A program made the translations under genes and the position numbers. Below the pieces are notes generated by a model. The model saw only the letters and a list, made by a program, of their open reading frames with translations. It made no database searches and had not been told where the DNA came from. From assembly GCF_007992715.1 (NCBI RefSeq), contig NZ_BKAU01000001.1, positions 806,001 through 870,000 of the forward strand: DNA of 64,000 nt, read 5' to 3'. Of this stretch, positions 35,533-44,662 are shown piece after piece (positions within the stretch are counted from its first letter, which is position 1; every line of letters starts with the position of its first letter). This DNA is from Chitinophaga cymbidii (lineage in GTDB: Bacteria; Bacteroidota; Bacteroidia; Chitinophagales; Chitinophagaceae).

Positions 35533-36084
35533 CTACATTTTGAGCTTCAGGCGAAGCACTTTAATAGCGTCGTAGATGGTATTGTAGGATGTTTTAACGC
35601 TTTGCGAATTGAGATGGGCGATCTCTTTATAGGAAAGGTTCTCGAAGAATTTCATGCGTATCAGCTCTATCTGTTTGGGAGATAAAGCATTCAATGCATT
35701 TCTCAGGTCCCTGTTCATTTCTTCATCTCTTTCCCTTGCAATAATGATTTCTTCATAAGAAGCTTCCGTGCCTTCTTCCGCATGTATGTCGAGCATTACG
35801 GAAGCGGTACGGCCTTTTGCATTCAGGTGGTCAACGATCGTTCTTCTCAGGAAAGTGAACAGGTAAGACCGTACGTTCTCCACATCGTTCAGGGAAGCAT
35901 GCCTGTCCCATATCTTTAAAAACAGTTGTCCGATGCAATCCTTTACCAGGTCGCTGTCCGCATATACGGACAGGCCATAACGCACGAGGTGAAAATACAT
36001 ATCGTCATACAGTACAAACAATGCTTCCTTATCTCCTTTTCTTATTTTCTGCCACAAAGAAACCGGCTCATCTGTCTGCTGCAT
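35533..36084 (-). CDS. ECF RNA polymerase sigma factor (Bacteroidota FecI-like)
   Basis: 183 aa. Region 2 (about 25-95; DLVKDCIGQLFLKIWDRHAS is region 2.2) and region 4 (about 125-180; IELIRMKFFENLSYKEIAHL, helix-turn-helix SQSVKTSYNTIYDAIKVLRL). The two-domain layout without regions 1 and 3 defines ECF factors. It is the first gene of a seven-gene operon through the metallophosphoesterase and probably drives that operon when FecR is released by ligand binding. The 177-bp gap upstream contains the thiolase terminator. Confidence 0.93.
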   Translation of the reverse strand: MQQTDEPVSLWQKIRKGDKEALFVLYDDMYFHLVRYGLSVYADSDLVKDCIGQLFLKIWDRHASLNDVENVRSYLFTFLRRTIVDHLNAKGRTASVMLDIHAEEGTEASYEEIIIARERDEEMNRDLRNALNALSPKQIELIRMKFFENLSYKEIAHLNSQSVKTSYNTIYDAIKVLRLKLKM

Positions 36085-36200
36085 AATATCTGGTGTTTAA
36101 TAGATCATCCCCCGTCGTAGAAACAGTTCATGCGTTCCGGCAGCAAAGAAAAAAACCGCATGTTATCCCAGGATTAACAATTTGTTACTTTTATGCAATG

Positions 36201-36227
36201 AAAAAGGCGCCTCTGTTGAGACGCCTT
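36201..36227 (-). terminator. Terminator of the thiolase gene
   Basis: Stem AAGGCG (36204-36209) / CGCCTT (36222-36227), an inner CTC/GAG stem and TGTT loop, five T on the minus strand. Nearly the same sequence as 25440-25470. Confidence 0.82.
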
Positions 36228-36260
36228 CATGATGAGCTGATCTATCAGAAATTTGACCTG

Positions 36261-37439
36261 TCAGGCAAGGTTTTCAATCACTCCCGCAATGCCTTGTCCA
36301 CCGCCCACGCAGGCGGTCACGATGCCATATTTTTTCTTCAGGCGCTGCATGTCGTTGAGCAACTGGATGGTGAGCTTTGCACCGGTGCAGCCGAGGGGAT
36401 GCCCGAGCGCAATAGCGCCGCCGTTGATATTCACGATGTCCGGATCGAGACCCAGCTCGCGGATCACGGCAACGGACTGGGAAGCAAATGCTTCGTTCAG
36501 TTCTATCAGATCGATATCCTTTATCGATTTACCGGCGGTCTTCAACGCCTTTGGCACAGCGGCTACGGGGCCGATGCCCATGATGCGCGGATGCACGCCT
36601 GCGGATACGCAGGACACGAGGCGCCCGATGGGTTGAAGGTTCAACTCTTTCATCATCCTTTCACTCATCACTACTACAAAAGCGGCGCCGTCACTGGTCT
36701 GCGAGGAATTGCCCGCCGTTACGGAGCCGCCGGCCGCAAATACGGGTTTCAGCTTCGCCAGCGCTTCGGGCGAAGTATCCGGGCGCGGCCCTTCATCTGT
36801 ATCTACCGTAAAGGTGCGGGAGGCTTTTTTGCCTTTTGCGTCGAGATATACTTCCGGTACTTCTATCGGCAGAATGCCTGGTTTGAAATATCCGTTCTTT
36901 ATAGCGTTGATGGCGCGTTGATGGGAGCGCAGCGCAAAGGCGTCCTGCTCCTCACGGCTTACGTTAAACTCTTTTGCAACGGCTTCGGCGGTATGGCCCA
37001 TGCTCAGGTAGTAGTCCGGCGTAACGCTGGTGACCGTGTAGTTGGGCACGGTCTTCCAGCCGGCTACGGGCACCAGGCTCATGCTTTCGGTGCCGCCGGC
37101 GATGATGCATTCCGCTTGTCCCGTTTGTATCTTGGCCGTAGCGATGGCGATGGTTTCGAGGCCGGAAGCGCAATACCTGTTCACGGTCACGCCCGGCACA
37201 CCTTCGCCAAGCGCGCGCACGGAGATCATCCTTCCGATCTGCAAGCCCTGCTCCGCTTCGGGCACGGCATTGCCTACAATGAGGTCATCCACGCGGTGTG
37301 GTTCCAGCTGCGGAATGCTTTTCAGCAAGCCGGTGATCACGTCTACCGCCAGGTCATCCGGTCTGTAAAATCGAAAGCCTCCGCGTTTGGATTTTGTCAC
37401 CGCGGTCCTGTATCCTGCCACTATATATGCGTCCTGCAT
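36261..37439 (-). CDS. Acetyl-CoA C-acyltransferase (thiolase)
   Basis: 392 aa, the full length of a thiolase. The nucleophilic Cys is in [16 protein letters not shown] (about 88-92), the late catalytic His in [13 protein letters not shown] (about 348), and the second Cys in [14 protein letters not shown] (about 378). [15 protein letters not shown] and [20 protein letters not shown] are standard family blocks. It thiolytically cleaves 3-ketoacyl-CoA in beta-oxidation; biosynthetic acetoacetyl-CoA formation is possible. No FadB-like partner is adjacent. It has its own promoter with an overlapping palindrome, so it is not merely the tail of the DUF4249 operon. Confidence 0.93.
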   Translation of the reverse strand: MQDAYIVAGYRTAVTKSKRGGFRFYRPDDLAVDVITGLLKSIPQLEPHRVDDLIVGNAVPEAEQGLQIGRMISVRALGEGVPGVTVNRYCASGLETIAIATAKIQTGQAECIIAGGTESMSLVPVAGWKTVPNYTVTSVTPDYYLSMGHTAEAVAKEFNVSREEQDAFALRSHQRAINAIKNGYFKPGILPIEVPEVYLDAKGKKASRTFTVDTDEGPRPDTSPEALAKLKPVFAAGGSVTAGNSSQTSDGAAFVVVMSERMMKELNLQPIGRLVSCVSAGVHPRIMGIGPVAAVPKALKTAGKSIKDIDLIELNEAFASQSVAVIRELGLDPDIVNINGGAIALGHPLGCTGAKLTIQLLNDMQRLKKKYGIVTACVGGGQGIAGVIENLA

Positions 37440-37448
37440 GGTTCAATC

Positions 37449-37469
37449 ATTTGGTGTTGACCAAATTTA
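37449..37469 (-). promoter_or_regulatory. Thiolase promoter with overlapping palindromic operator
   Basis: A perfect inverted repeat ATTTGGT-N4-ACCAAAT (37449-37466) overlaps the minus-strand -7 element TAAATTTG (37469-37462). A repressor bound here would block transcription; TetR-type fatty-acid regulators are the obvious candidates (inference). Confidence 0.6.
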
Positions 37470-37481
37470 AGGAATTTGGGC

Positions 37482-38315
37482 CTATTTTATCTCAACCCTA
37501 AGGTATGCGCTGTTCACACCGGCCATGATGCCGTAGCCCTGGTGCACATTGCTGTATACCGCTGTGGGGTCCACCAGCGGGTTGCCTCCGTTGCTGACCT
37601 GCTGTTCCAGTGTTTTCAGGTATTGCCAGGCGGCGCGGGTGAGGCCGGTCACTTCCAGCAGCAGGTATCCGCCGGCTTTGTTCACTTCCTGCGTTTGCAT
37701 CACCACGGTGATCTCCTTTCCTTCAAAACGTCCGTCATCGATCAGGGTATATTCCAGGAAGGTATCGGATACGAGGTCTGTAAAGCTGTTGTTGTAAGAC
37801 GGATCGAAGCGGAAGAGCGCGCGCTTTTGGGGGACGTAATCCCTGTTGGCCTGGAACAAACGGAAACGGTAGTAATCGCCGCCGGGGAGGTCGCGCATAT
37901 TGAACCGCACGCGGCTGCCGCCGGCCTGTGCAAAGGGCGCTGACAGCAGGGGCGCACGGGGCAGGGTGTCTGTTGCAAACACGGTATCCAGCCCGGCGGC
38001 GCTCACTTCGAGGGTATACCGGAAGCCGTAACGCACCGGCACGCCGGATACGAAATATCCTTTTCCACCGATCACCTGCCATTCCACCGGCACTTCCGTA
38101 CTGCCCGCTTTGAGCGTGACCTTCGCACCAGGTATCTCCGGAAAACTGCTGCCGCCGGGCGGTTGCGAGCGGGTGACACGCAGGTACAGCAGGCTGTCCG
38201 GCTGCATGAGCGTATTCACCACGATCCTGTCGCCGTCATAAGGTACCGGAATGTCTGCCGCCTTCTCGCAGGCCATCCAACAAAAACAGATCAGTAAAGC
38301 CCATCTTCCGCTCAT
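37482..38315 (-). CDS. DUF4249 lipoprotein
   Basis: 277 aa. Short N-terminal hydrophobic segment MSGRWALLICFCWMACEKA with a lipobox-like WMAC (Cys 16). The rest is a DUF4249 domain: YDGDRIVVNTLMQPDSLLYL (about 26-45), VPVRYGFRYTLEVSAAGLDT, and the C-terminal TRAAWQYLKTLEQQVSNGGN followed by LVDPTAVYSNVHQGYGIMAG, which is highly characteristic. The family is a common, functionally open partner of TonB receptors with STN domains. It starts 4 bases after the receptor stop, so it is tightly coupled. Confidence 0.88.
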   Translation of the reverse strand: MSGRWALLICFCWMACEKAADIPVPYDGDRIVVNTLMQPDSLLYLRVTRSQPPGGSSFPEIPGAKVTLKAGSTEVPVEWQVIGGKGYFVSGVPVRYGFRYTLEVSAAGLDTVFATDTLPRAPLLSAPFAQAGGSRVRFNMRDLPGGDYYRFRLFQANRDYVPQKRALFRFDPSYNNSFTDLVSDTFLEYTLIDDGRFEGKEITVVMQTQEVNKAGGYLLLEVTGLTRAAWQYLKTLEQQVSNGGNPLVDPTAVYSNVHQGYGIMAGVNSAYLRVEIK

Positions 38316-38319
38316 ATCG

Positions 38320-40953
38320 CTAGAATTTAATCGTGTATGAAATGCTTGGCAGAACAGGCAGGATGCTTAGCATGGTCAGCTGCCGTTCGCGTGTTTGTTC
38401 ATTGCGGCTGTAATAGTAGAAGAACGGATTCAGCTTGTTGTAGACGTTCATGAAACCGAACGTCAGGATGTAAGCCGTGTTCTTCCGCACTTTCGTGTGC
38501 GTGGCGCTGATGTCCAGCCGGTGCGTGTTCTGCATGCGCAGGAAATTCCGGTCGCCCACTACATCTACTTCGCCGGGCGTTTCCGTTGGCGGCGGATAAT
38601 GCGGCGTCGGCTCCGTCACCTGCTCATAACTGCCGACCGGAAGGGTCAGCGGGAGGCCGGTAGCGAACTGCCAGTTGGCGGACAGCTGCCATTTCTTTCC
38701 CAGCTGCTGCGATAATACCACTTCCACATCATGCCGCCGGTCGTATTTATACGGAAATACCCTTCCCTGGTTTACGTTAGGAAACGCCCGTTCCGAACGG
38801 GCGAGCGTGTATCCTATCCACCCTTTAAAAGTCCCCACTTTCTTTTGCAGTAACAGTTCCGCGCCATAGCTCCATCCACGGCCCACGATCACATTTTCAT
38901 CCCAGCGGCTGTCCGCCGCCTGGAAGTTGCTGCCTTCCACATATTCGATCACATTGCGCATGGATTTGTAATAGCCTTCCACCGACACTTCAAACTTTTT
39001 ATAGGTCTTTGCCAACCCAATGGCTACCTGCTTTGAGTGCATCGGCCGCACTTTGTCCGTCGCCGCCACCCAGAGGTCCGTCGGCAGAAAAGTGGCGTTA
39101 TTGGAAAGCAGGTGAATGTATTGCGTCATATGGGTGTACGACATCTTCAGCGCCCATTTCCGCGGCAGCAGGTACCGGAACCCGAGGCGGGGCTGTACGG
39201 AAATGTATTTGTTCCCCGGCACGAGAAAAGCGGACGAATGCACGCCGAGGTTCATATACACCGAATCCCCGATCTGCCAGTCGTCTTCCATGTAAAGGGA
39301 CAATTCGGTGCCCCTGTTCCGCCGGTCGTTGTAGGCGGTATCTGTCAATTGCCGGCCATCCGTGGAATTATTGAAGCTGGCGATGCCGGGGCGGAAGCCG
39401 TGAAAGGTGAGCTGTGCGCCGAAACGCATGGCATGCGTGGGATTGGGGCGGTAATCAAAATCCATTTTCGCGCCTGTATTCTCCACCATCGAATAATATT
39501 TGCCCGCCATGTAGTCCGTTTCCTGGATGTCCAGTGCCTGGTAATCATAGCTGTAGCGCGTATCAAAAAGGAACTGCGAATAATTGAGCGTGACGTTGGA
39601 AAAAAGACGGGGTGAGAAAATATGGTTCCAGCGCAGCGCGTATGCCTGGTTGCCCCATCCGAGCGAGAAATCCATCAGCTCCTTATAACGTTTGGGCTCG
39701 TTGTTGAGGGAATCGAACTGCATGTTGCGGCCGATATTGGCTTTGTCTTCCCCGCCATAGGCGCTGAGAAAAATGCGGTCGCGGGGCGAAAAGATGTGAT
39801 TGATCTTGATGTTGGCATCGTAGAAATAAGCGTAGAAGCGGCCTTCCTCGCCGAGGTTCAGGCGGTTGCGGGCGAAGTCTTCCATCAGCAGGTCCACGTA
39901 GGTTCTGCGCGCGGTGATGATGAAGGAGGTTTTGCCTTTGATGATCGGCCCTTCGATCATGGCGCGGGACGCGAGCAGGCCGAGGGACACTTCGCCGTGA
40001 TAGCTGTGCATGTTCCCGTCCTTCATCGAAATATCCACCACTGAAGAAAGGCGGCCGCCGTAACGGGCGGGGAATGCGCCTTTGTAGAGGTCTACATTCT
40101 TGATCATATCGGGATTGAAAACGGAAAAGATGCCGAAGAGATGGGAGGAATTGTAAACGGGCGTACCATCCAGCAGGATCAGGTTCTGGTCCGGGCTGCC
40201 GCCTCTTACATGAATGCCGCTGGAGCCTTCCATGCCGCCGGCGATACCGGGCATGGCCTGTATGCTGCGCAGCACGTCCGCTTCCCCGAGCATCCGGGGC
40301 ATGGTCTTCACCTGCGAGAGCGCTACGTTCACCTTGCTCATCTGCGTCTGTTCCTGCAGGCCGGGCAGGTTGTCCGTTACTTCCACTTCTTGCAGGGTGT
40401 TGGTGGGCATGAGCCGGATGTTGACCTGCCTGTTTTCCTTGTCTTTCAGCGAGAGGCGCTGCGGCTCGTAGCCCACGTAGCTGATGACCAGCGCCAGTGT
40501 ATCCTTCTCCGTTGTGAGGCTGTAAAATCCGTACTGGTTGCTGATGGTGCCCACCTGTAACTTGGGCGAGTAGATGGTGGCGCCGATGAGCTTTTCGCCG
40601 GTGCGGCTGTCTTCCACAAAACCGTTGATGGTGCGCACGGGCACCTGCTTCACCGTGAGCACGAGCTGTTCGCCGATGCGTTTGAACTGGATGCCTTCAT
40701 CGGAAAAAAGCATGTCCATCACCCGGCGCAGCGGCTGTTGCTGTACGTTCAGGGTCACGCGGCGGCGCATGTCCACCACGTCGCGGCTGTATGAAAAATG
40801 AATTCCGTATTGTTTTTCCAGCAGGTCACAGACCACAGAGAGGGGCTGATCTCTGACAGACAGCGTGACCCTGGTACGCCAGTTCCACGCAAAGAGCTGC
40901 AAGGGCAACCAGGTAAAAAGCAACCCCAGCAGCAGTCTCCTGGCCAATGACAT
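38320..40953 (-). CDS. TonB-dependent receptor with STN signalling domain
   Basis: 877 aa. Signal peptide MSLARRLLLGLLFTWLPLQL to about 22, then an STN domain (about 28-95; LSVVCDLLEKQYGIHFSYSR). A carboxypeptidase-regulatory-like domain (about 100-185; INGFVEDSRTGEKLIGATIY) and a plug (about 190-330; QAMPGIAGGMEGSSGIHVRG, PARYGGRLSSVVDISMKDG) precede a barrel ending SILPVLPSISYTIKF. It is not SusC-type: there is no SusD neighbour. Instead DUF4249 follows and FecR/sigma precede, as in ferric-siderophore signalling systems. Substrate unknown. Confidence 0.92.
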   Translation of the reverse strand: MSLARRLLLGLLFTWLPLQLFAWNWRTRVTLSVRDQPLSVVCDLLEKQYGIHFSYSRDVVDMRRRVTLNVQQQPLRRVMDMLFSDEGIQFKRIGEQLVLTVKQVPVRTINGFVEDSRTGEKLIGATIYSPKLQVGTISNQYGFYSLTTEKDTLALVISYVGYEPQRLSLKDKENRQVNIRLMPTNTLQEVEVTDNLPGLQEQTQMSKVNVALSQVKTMPRMLGEADVLRSIQAMPGIAGGMEGSSGIHVRGGSPDQNLILLDGTPVYNSSHLFGIFSVFNPDMIKNVDLYKGAFPARYGGRLSSVVDISMKDGNMHSYHGEVSLGLLASRAMIEGPIIKGKTSFIITARRTYVDLLMEDFARNRLNLGEEGRFYAYFYDANIKINHIFSPRDRIFLSAYGGEDKANIGRNMQFDSLNNEPKRYKELMDFSLGWGNQAYALRWNHIFSPRLFSNVTLNYSQFLFDTRYSYDYQALDIQETDYMAGKYYSMVENTGAKMDFDYRPNPTHAMRFGAQLTFHGFRPGIASFNNSTDGRQLTDTAYNDRRNRGTELSLYMEDDWQIGDSVYMNLGVHSSAFLVPGNKYISVQPRLGFRYLLPRKWALKMSYTHMTQYIHLLSNNATFLPTDLWVAATDKVRPMHSKQVAIGLAKTYKKFEVSVEGYYKSMRNVIEYVEGSNFQAADSRWDENVIVGRGWSYGAELLLQKKVGTFKGWIGYTLARSERAFPNVNQGRVFPYKYDRRHDVEVVLSQQLGKKWQLSANWQFATGLPLTLPVGSYEQVTEPTPHYPPPTETPGEVDVVGDRNFLRMQNTHRLDISATHTKVRKNTAYILTFGFMNVYNKLNPFFYYYSRNEQTRERQLTMLSILPVLPSISYTIKF

Positions 40954-40976
40954 TGTTATAGGTTTATGAAGTCAGG

Positions 40977-42116
40977 TTATCTGATTGAAAAATGTTGCTG
41001 TCCGGCTTTTTCAACCTGTGTGTTTGTCATGAAAGCGATGGTTTCCATGATATTGTCGATGGACTCGTTTTCAAAGTTGGTGGTCACGCCCTTTTGCAGC
41101 AAAGTGCTGTCTTCCACGCTGACGGTGATGCCGTACACTGCCCTGAGGGTTTGCAGCACTTCTTCCAGCGGAGCGTCGTGGAAGATGAGTGACTTTTGGG
41201 CGATGTCCTGCACATGCGCCGCTACTTCAAACGGCTGTGCCGGCTCGTTCCGTTTCAGCAGCATACCTTGCGACAATACCACGCTTTCTCCTTTTTCCGG
41301 ATCGGACACCCTGATGCGGCCGCTGGTCACATGCACGGTCAGCACCTGTTCTTCCGGCCGGAAATCCACCATAAAACGTGTTCCGAGCACTTTTATTTCC
41401 GTTTTCCCGAGCATGACCACAAAAGGCGCCTGTGCATCCTGTTTGATGTCGAACACCGCTTTTCCGGAGAACACCACTCTTCTTTCTTTTTTGCCGAAGC
41501 CTTCTGCAAGCTGCATGGCCGCGCCGGGTTCCATGATCACCTGGCTGCCGTCTTCCAGGGCGGCGTGCTGCGCGCCGGAGAAGGTTACCGGCTCCCGGGA
41601 CTGCATGCTGAACCATATGCCCAGCCCCACGAGCACCGCCAGCACGGCTGCGATCTGCAGCCAGCGGTAGCGGTGCAATAACGGACGCATTGACGCTGCT
41701 GCTTGTGCGGCAGCGTTTACTTGCCCGTCTGCGCCGGTAGTGCCGCCTGTTCCCGGCCCGGCGCCGGCAGCCTTGGTATTTGCTCCACGGGTTGTTCCCT
41801 GCAAAGGGCCGGCGGCCGTAGCGTTCACCTGCGTCTCTTCGCTTCCCGCCCCTCCCGTTATCGTCCGTTTCAACCGCTCCCAGCTCGATTCCGTATCCAG
41901 TCCCGGGTACACCGTTGCCTGCGCCGGAACGTCCAGCATCCTGCGGATGGCGGCCAGCACCTCCTCATTGGCAGTATTTTCCTTCCGCCAGGCTTCCACC
42001 CAGCGGCGCTCTACCGCATCCGCCTCGTCCAGCAGATATTTGCAGAGCAGGGAATATAATGCTTCATCAGGTTGCAGCATGCTCATGAACAGTTGTACGT
42101 TAAACAGAATTATCAA
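40977..42116 (-). CDS. FecR-family anti-sigma factor
   Basis: 379 aa. A cytoplasmic N terminus with a low-complexity Ala/Gly/Thr linker (about 100-165; TTGADGQVNAAAQAAASMRP) precedes one membrane helix (about 173-193, RWLQIAAVLAVLVGLGIWFS). The FecR domain (SGKAVFDIKQDAQAPFVVML, KVLGTRFMVDFRPEEQ) is followed by a C-terminal DUF4974-like domain (APLEEVLQTLRAVYGITVSV). The linker between anti-sigma region and membrane is longer than in the FecR at 34.4 kb. It lies 37 bases after the sigma gene and 23 before the receptor. Confidence 0.9.
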   Translation of the reverse strand: MIILFNVQLFMSMLQPDEALYSLLCKYLLDEADAVERRWVEAWRKENTANEEVLAAIRRMLDVPAQATVYPGLDTESSWERLKRTITGGAGSEETQVNATAAGPLQGTTRGANTKAAGAGPGTGGTTGADGQVNAAAQAAASMRPLLHRYRWLQIAAVLAVLVGLGIWFSMQSREPVTFSGAQHAALEDGSQVIMEPGAAMQLAEGFGKKERRVVFSGKAVFDIKQDAQAPFVVMLGKTEIKVLGTRFMVDFRPEEQVLTVHVTSGRIRVSDPEKGESVVLSQGMLLKRNEPAQPFEVAAHVQDIAQKSLIFHDAPLEEVLQTLRAVYGITVSVEDSTLLQKGVTTNFENESIDNIMETIAFMTNTQVEKAGQQHFSIR

Positions 42117-42153
42117 GAGGACGCGCGCAAAACAGCCGTCCCCCTATCAATTG

Positions 42154-42663
42154 TTAAAAAAATATTAAAGGCAGGTATTCGCGCAGCTCCTGGTGCAGGA
42201 TCTTCAGCGCTTTACCCATTTGGTTCTCAACGGTTTTGACGGAAATATTCATAACGGTAGCGATCTCCGCATATTTCAGCTGCTGCTTCCGGCTCAGCAA
42301 AAAAACCTCGCGGCAGCGCTCCGGCAACTTCTCCAGCGCGCGGTGCAGCTTTCCTTCGAGCTCCCTGGCCTGGAGGGACATATGTACCTCCACGTCCTGC
42401 ATCTTCCCGAAAGCGTCTTCCTTCGCGGCACGGACGTTCTGCTTGCGCCACTGGCTGATGGCGGTGTTACGGATTGCGGTGAACAGGTAAGACCTTTCAG
42501 AGCCGCTGATGGCAATCCCCGCCCGCTTCTCCCATATCTGGGAAAATACGAGCTGCACAACTTCTTCTGCTTCGTACGGGTCGCCGGTGTAGTGAATAGC
42601 GAAGGCCAGGCAGTGAGCGTGATGCTCCTTAAAAATCCTTTCAAAAGACTGGAGGTCCAACAT
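42154..42663 (-). CDS. ECF RNA polymerase sigma factor
   Basis: 169 aa. Region 2 contains YEAEEVVQLVFSQIWEKRAG (about 31-50) and SYLFTAIRNTAISQWRKQNV; region 4 contains LPERCREVFLLSRKQQLKYA and the helix-turn-helix AEIATVMNISVKTVENQMGK. First gene of the sigma-FecR-TonB receptor-DUF4249 operon (gaps 37, 23 and 4 bases). It is probably released when the receptor binds its ligand. It is transcribed divergently from pyrD, 75 bp apart, with a clean -7 element for each direction. Confidence 0.93.
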   Translation of the reverse strand: MLDLQSFERIFKEHHAHCLAFAIHYTGDPYEAEEVVQLVFSQIWEKRAGIAISGSERSYLFTAIRNTAISQWRKQNVRAAKEDAFGKMQDVEVHMSLQARELEGKLHRALEKLPERCREVFLLSRKQQLKYAEIATVMNISVKTVENQMGKALKILHQELREYLPLIFF

Positions 42664-42676
42664 GACGTAACGTGCG

Positions 42677-42684
42677 CAAAATTA
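42677..42684 (-). promoter_or_regulatory. -7 element of the sigma/FecR/TonB receptor operon
   Basis: TAATTTTG on the minus strand, 13 bases upstream of the sigma factor ATG. Confidence 0.55.
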
Positions 42685-42723
42685 GGCGGCTATGGCTGAT
42701 AAACCAAATAAGGAACGTTTTTA

Positions 42724-42731
42724 TATCTTTG
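42724..42731 (+). promoter_or_regulatory. -7 element of pyrD
   Basis: TATCTTTG, seven bases before the pyrD ATG. Confidence 0.6.
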
Positions 42732-42738
42732 CCCGTAC

Positions 42739-43770
42739 ATGTACGGTTTTATCAGAAAAATACTCTTCGGATTTCCTCCTGAAAGCATTCACTACGGTGT
42801 GATGCGGGGATTAAAGATTGTAAATGCGCTGCCTTTCGGCAAAAATGTACTGGATGCATTCTGCCAGCCCAGGGGAAGCGGGCTGGAGCGGCAGTTATGG
42901 GGATTAAAATTCAAAAACCCCGTGGGCCTCGCCGCGGGCTTCGACAAAGACGCCCGTTTCATCGATGAACTGGCGCATCTCGGTTTCGGGTTCGTGGAGA
43001 TCGGCACGGTCACGCCCTTGCCGCAGCCGGGCAACGATCAGCCCCGCCTGTTCCGCCTCCCGGAAGACAAAGCCCTGATCAACCGCATGGGCTTCAACAA
43101 CGAAGGCGCGAGAGCCGCCGCCAAACGCCTGCAGAAACGCCGCTCCAACATCATCGTCGGCGGCAACATCGGTAAAAACAAACTTACCGCCAACGAAGAC
43201 GCGATCAGCGATTATGAAAAATGCTTTCATGCATTGTTCGACGTGGTAGATTATTTCGTGGTGAACGTAAGCTCTCCCAATACGCCCAACCTGCGGGCCC
43301 TGCAGGAAAAAGAACCGCTGAAGCAATTGCTGCATCACCTGCAGACGCTCAACAACCAGAAAAGCAAACCCAAACCCGTTCTCCTGAAAATCGCCCCCGA
43401 TCTCACCAACGGGCAGCTCGACGATATCATCGAGATCGTTCAGGAAACCGGCCTGGCGGGTATTGTAGCCACCAACACCACCATCAGCCGCGAGGGACTG
43501 CAAACCGGCAATGACGCGCTGGAAAAGATCGGCGCGGGCGGCCTCAGCGGCCTGCCTGTGAAAGAACGCGCCACCGAAGTGATCCGTTACATTCACCAGC
43601 ACTCCGGCGGCAGGATACCCATCATCGCGGTGGGCGGCATCTTCACCGCGGCGGACGCAAAGGAAAAACTGGATGCCGGCGCTTCGCTCGTACAGGTGTA
43701 CACCGGTTTCATTTATGAAGGACCCGCCATTGTGAAAAAGATCTGCGAAGGATTAACTCAACAATCATAA
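42739..43770 (+). CDS. pyrD: Dihydroorotate dehydrogenase, quinone-dependent (class 2)
   Basis: 343 aa FMN-dependent TIM barrel. An N-terminal helical extension (about 1-45) is the membrane/quinone-binding part that marks class 2. [20 protein letters not shown] (about 56-75), [20 protein letters not shown], and [15 protein letters not shown] with the catalytic Ser are all present, and FMN-phosphate binding lies in [20 protein letters not shown]. It oxidises dihydroorotate to orotate with menaquinone as acceptor. The dihydroorotase gene at 6.5 kb is the preceding pathway step but is not linked. terC follows after 8 bases. Confidence 0.96.
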   Translation: MYGFIRKILFGFPPESIHYGVMRGLKIVNALPFGKNVLDAFCQPRGSGLERQLWGLKFKNPVGLAAGFDKDARFIDELAHLGFGFVEIGTVTPLPQPGNDQPRLFRLPEDKALINRMGFNNEGARAAAKRLQKRRSNIIVGGNIGKNKLTANEDAISDYEKCFHALFDVVDYFVVNVSSPNTPNLRALQEKEPLKQLLHHLQTLNNQKSKPKPVLLKIAPDLTNGQLDDIIEIVQETGLAGIVATNTTISREGLQTGNDALEKIGAGGLSGLPVKERATEVIRYIHQHSGGRIPIIAVGGIFTAADAKEKLDAGASLVQVYTGFIYEGPAIVKKICEGLTQQS

Positions 43771-43778
43771 TCTGTCAA

Positions 43779-44543
43779 ATGCAAGACCTGCTCACCCTTG
43801 ACTCCCTCATCAGCCTGCTGACCCTTACGGTCATGGAAATAGTGCTGGGGATCGACAACGTTATCTTCGTATCCATCGTCATGAACCGCCTCCCCGAACA
43901 CAAACGGCTGCAGGCAAGGCGTATCTGGATGTTCACCGGCATCGCCGTGCGTATCATCCTCCTGCTATGTATCGGATATATCGTGAGAGCCACCGCCCCG
44001 CTGTTCCACATCTTCGATAAAGGCATCAGCCTGCGCGACCTGATCATGCTGGCGGGCGGGCTTTTCCTGCTGGTGAAAACCACCATGGAAATACACCACA
44101 AGCTGGAAGGCGAAGAAGACGCAGGCCCCAAAGCCAAAGGAGCCGGCGGCGCTACTTTGCTGAATGTAGTGGGACAGATCATCCTCATCGACATGGTGTT
44201 TTCATTCGACAGCATCATCACCGCCGTGGGTCTTGCCAAACACATCGAGATCATGATGATCGCGGTGGTCATCGCCATGTTCATCATGTTCATGTTCGCA
44301 CCAAAGATCAGCACGTTCATCCACAAACATCCTACCCTGAAAATGCTGGCGCTGTCTTTCCTCATCATGGTGGGCGGCATCCTGATCATTGAAGGATGGA
44401 ACGCGGAAGCGGTACATGACCTGCACCTCAAGAACTACGTATACTTCGCCATGGCCTTCTCTTTTGCCGTAGAGCTGCTGAACATGCGCATGCGGAAAAA
44501 GACGGAGCCGGTGAAACTGCGGGAGCCGCAGATCAAGGAATAA
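43779..44543 (+). CDS. TerC-family integral membrane protein
   Basis: 254 aa with about seven membrane helices. VMEIVLGIDNVIFVSIVMNR (about 21-40) and GQIILIDMVFSFDSIITAVG (about 132-151) are the two conserved 'E..LGiDN' and 'iDm.FSfDsi' blocks, whose acidic residues are thought to handle metal. TerC/Alx/YkoY proteins have been linked to manganese efflux and to metalation of secreted proteins; tellurite resistance is the historical name only. Co-transcribed with pyrD, apparently by chance. About 120 bases of non-coding sequence follow before the convergent rsmE. Confidence 0.9.
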   Translation: MQDLLTLDSLISLLTLTVMEIVLGIDNVIFVSIVMNRLPEHKRLQARRIWMFTGIAVRIILLLCIGYIVRATAPLFHIFDKGISLRDLIMLAGGLFLLVKTTMEIHHKLEGEEDAGPKAKGAGGATLLNVVGQIILIDMVFSFDSIITAVGLAKHIEIMMIAVVIAMFIMFMFAPKISTFIHKHPTLKMLALSFLIMVGGILIIEGWNAEAVHDLHLKNYVYFAMAFSFAVELLNMRMRKKTEPVKLREPQIKE

Positions 44544-44662
44544 AAATGCTGACGGGGCTATTGCTGGTGATCAGTGGATGATTATATCAGTAAGCGCGAT
44601 CCCGTGCTGGAAAAGCTGGTGAGGTACTGAAAGGTTACGCCGCGAACATGCACCAGCGCTGA

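Noticed and set aside
44544..44662. Fragment VDDYISKRDPVLEKLVRY-stop after terC, reminiscent of a DUF1801 start
   Set aside because: Only 18 codons before a stop and no continuation in any frame; too little to call a pseudogene.
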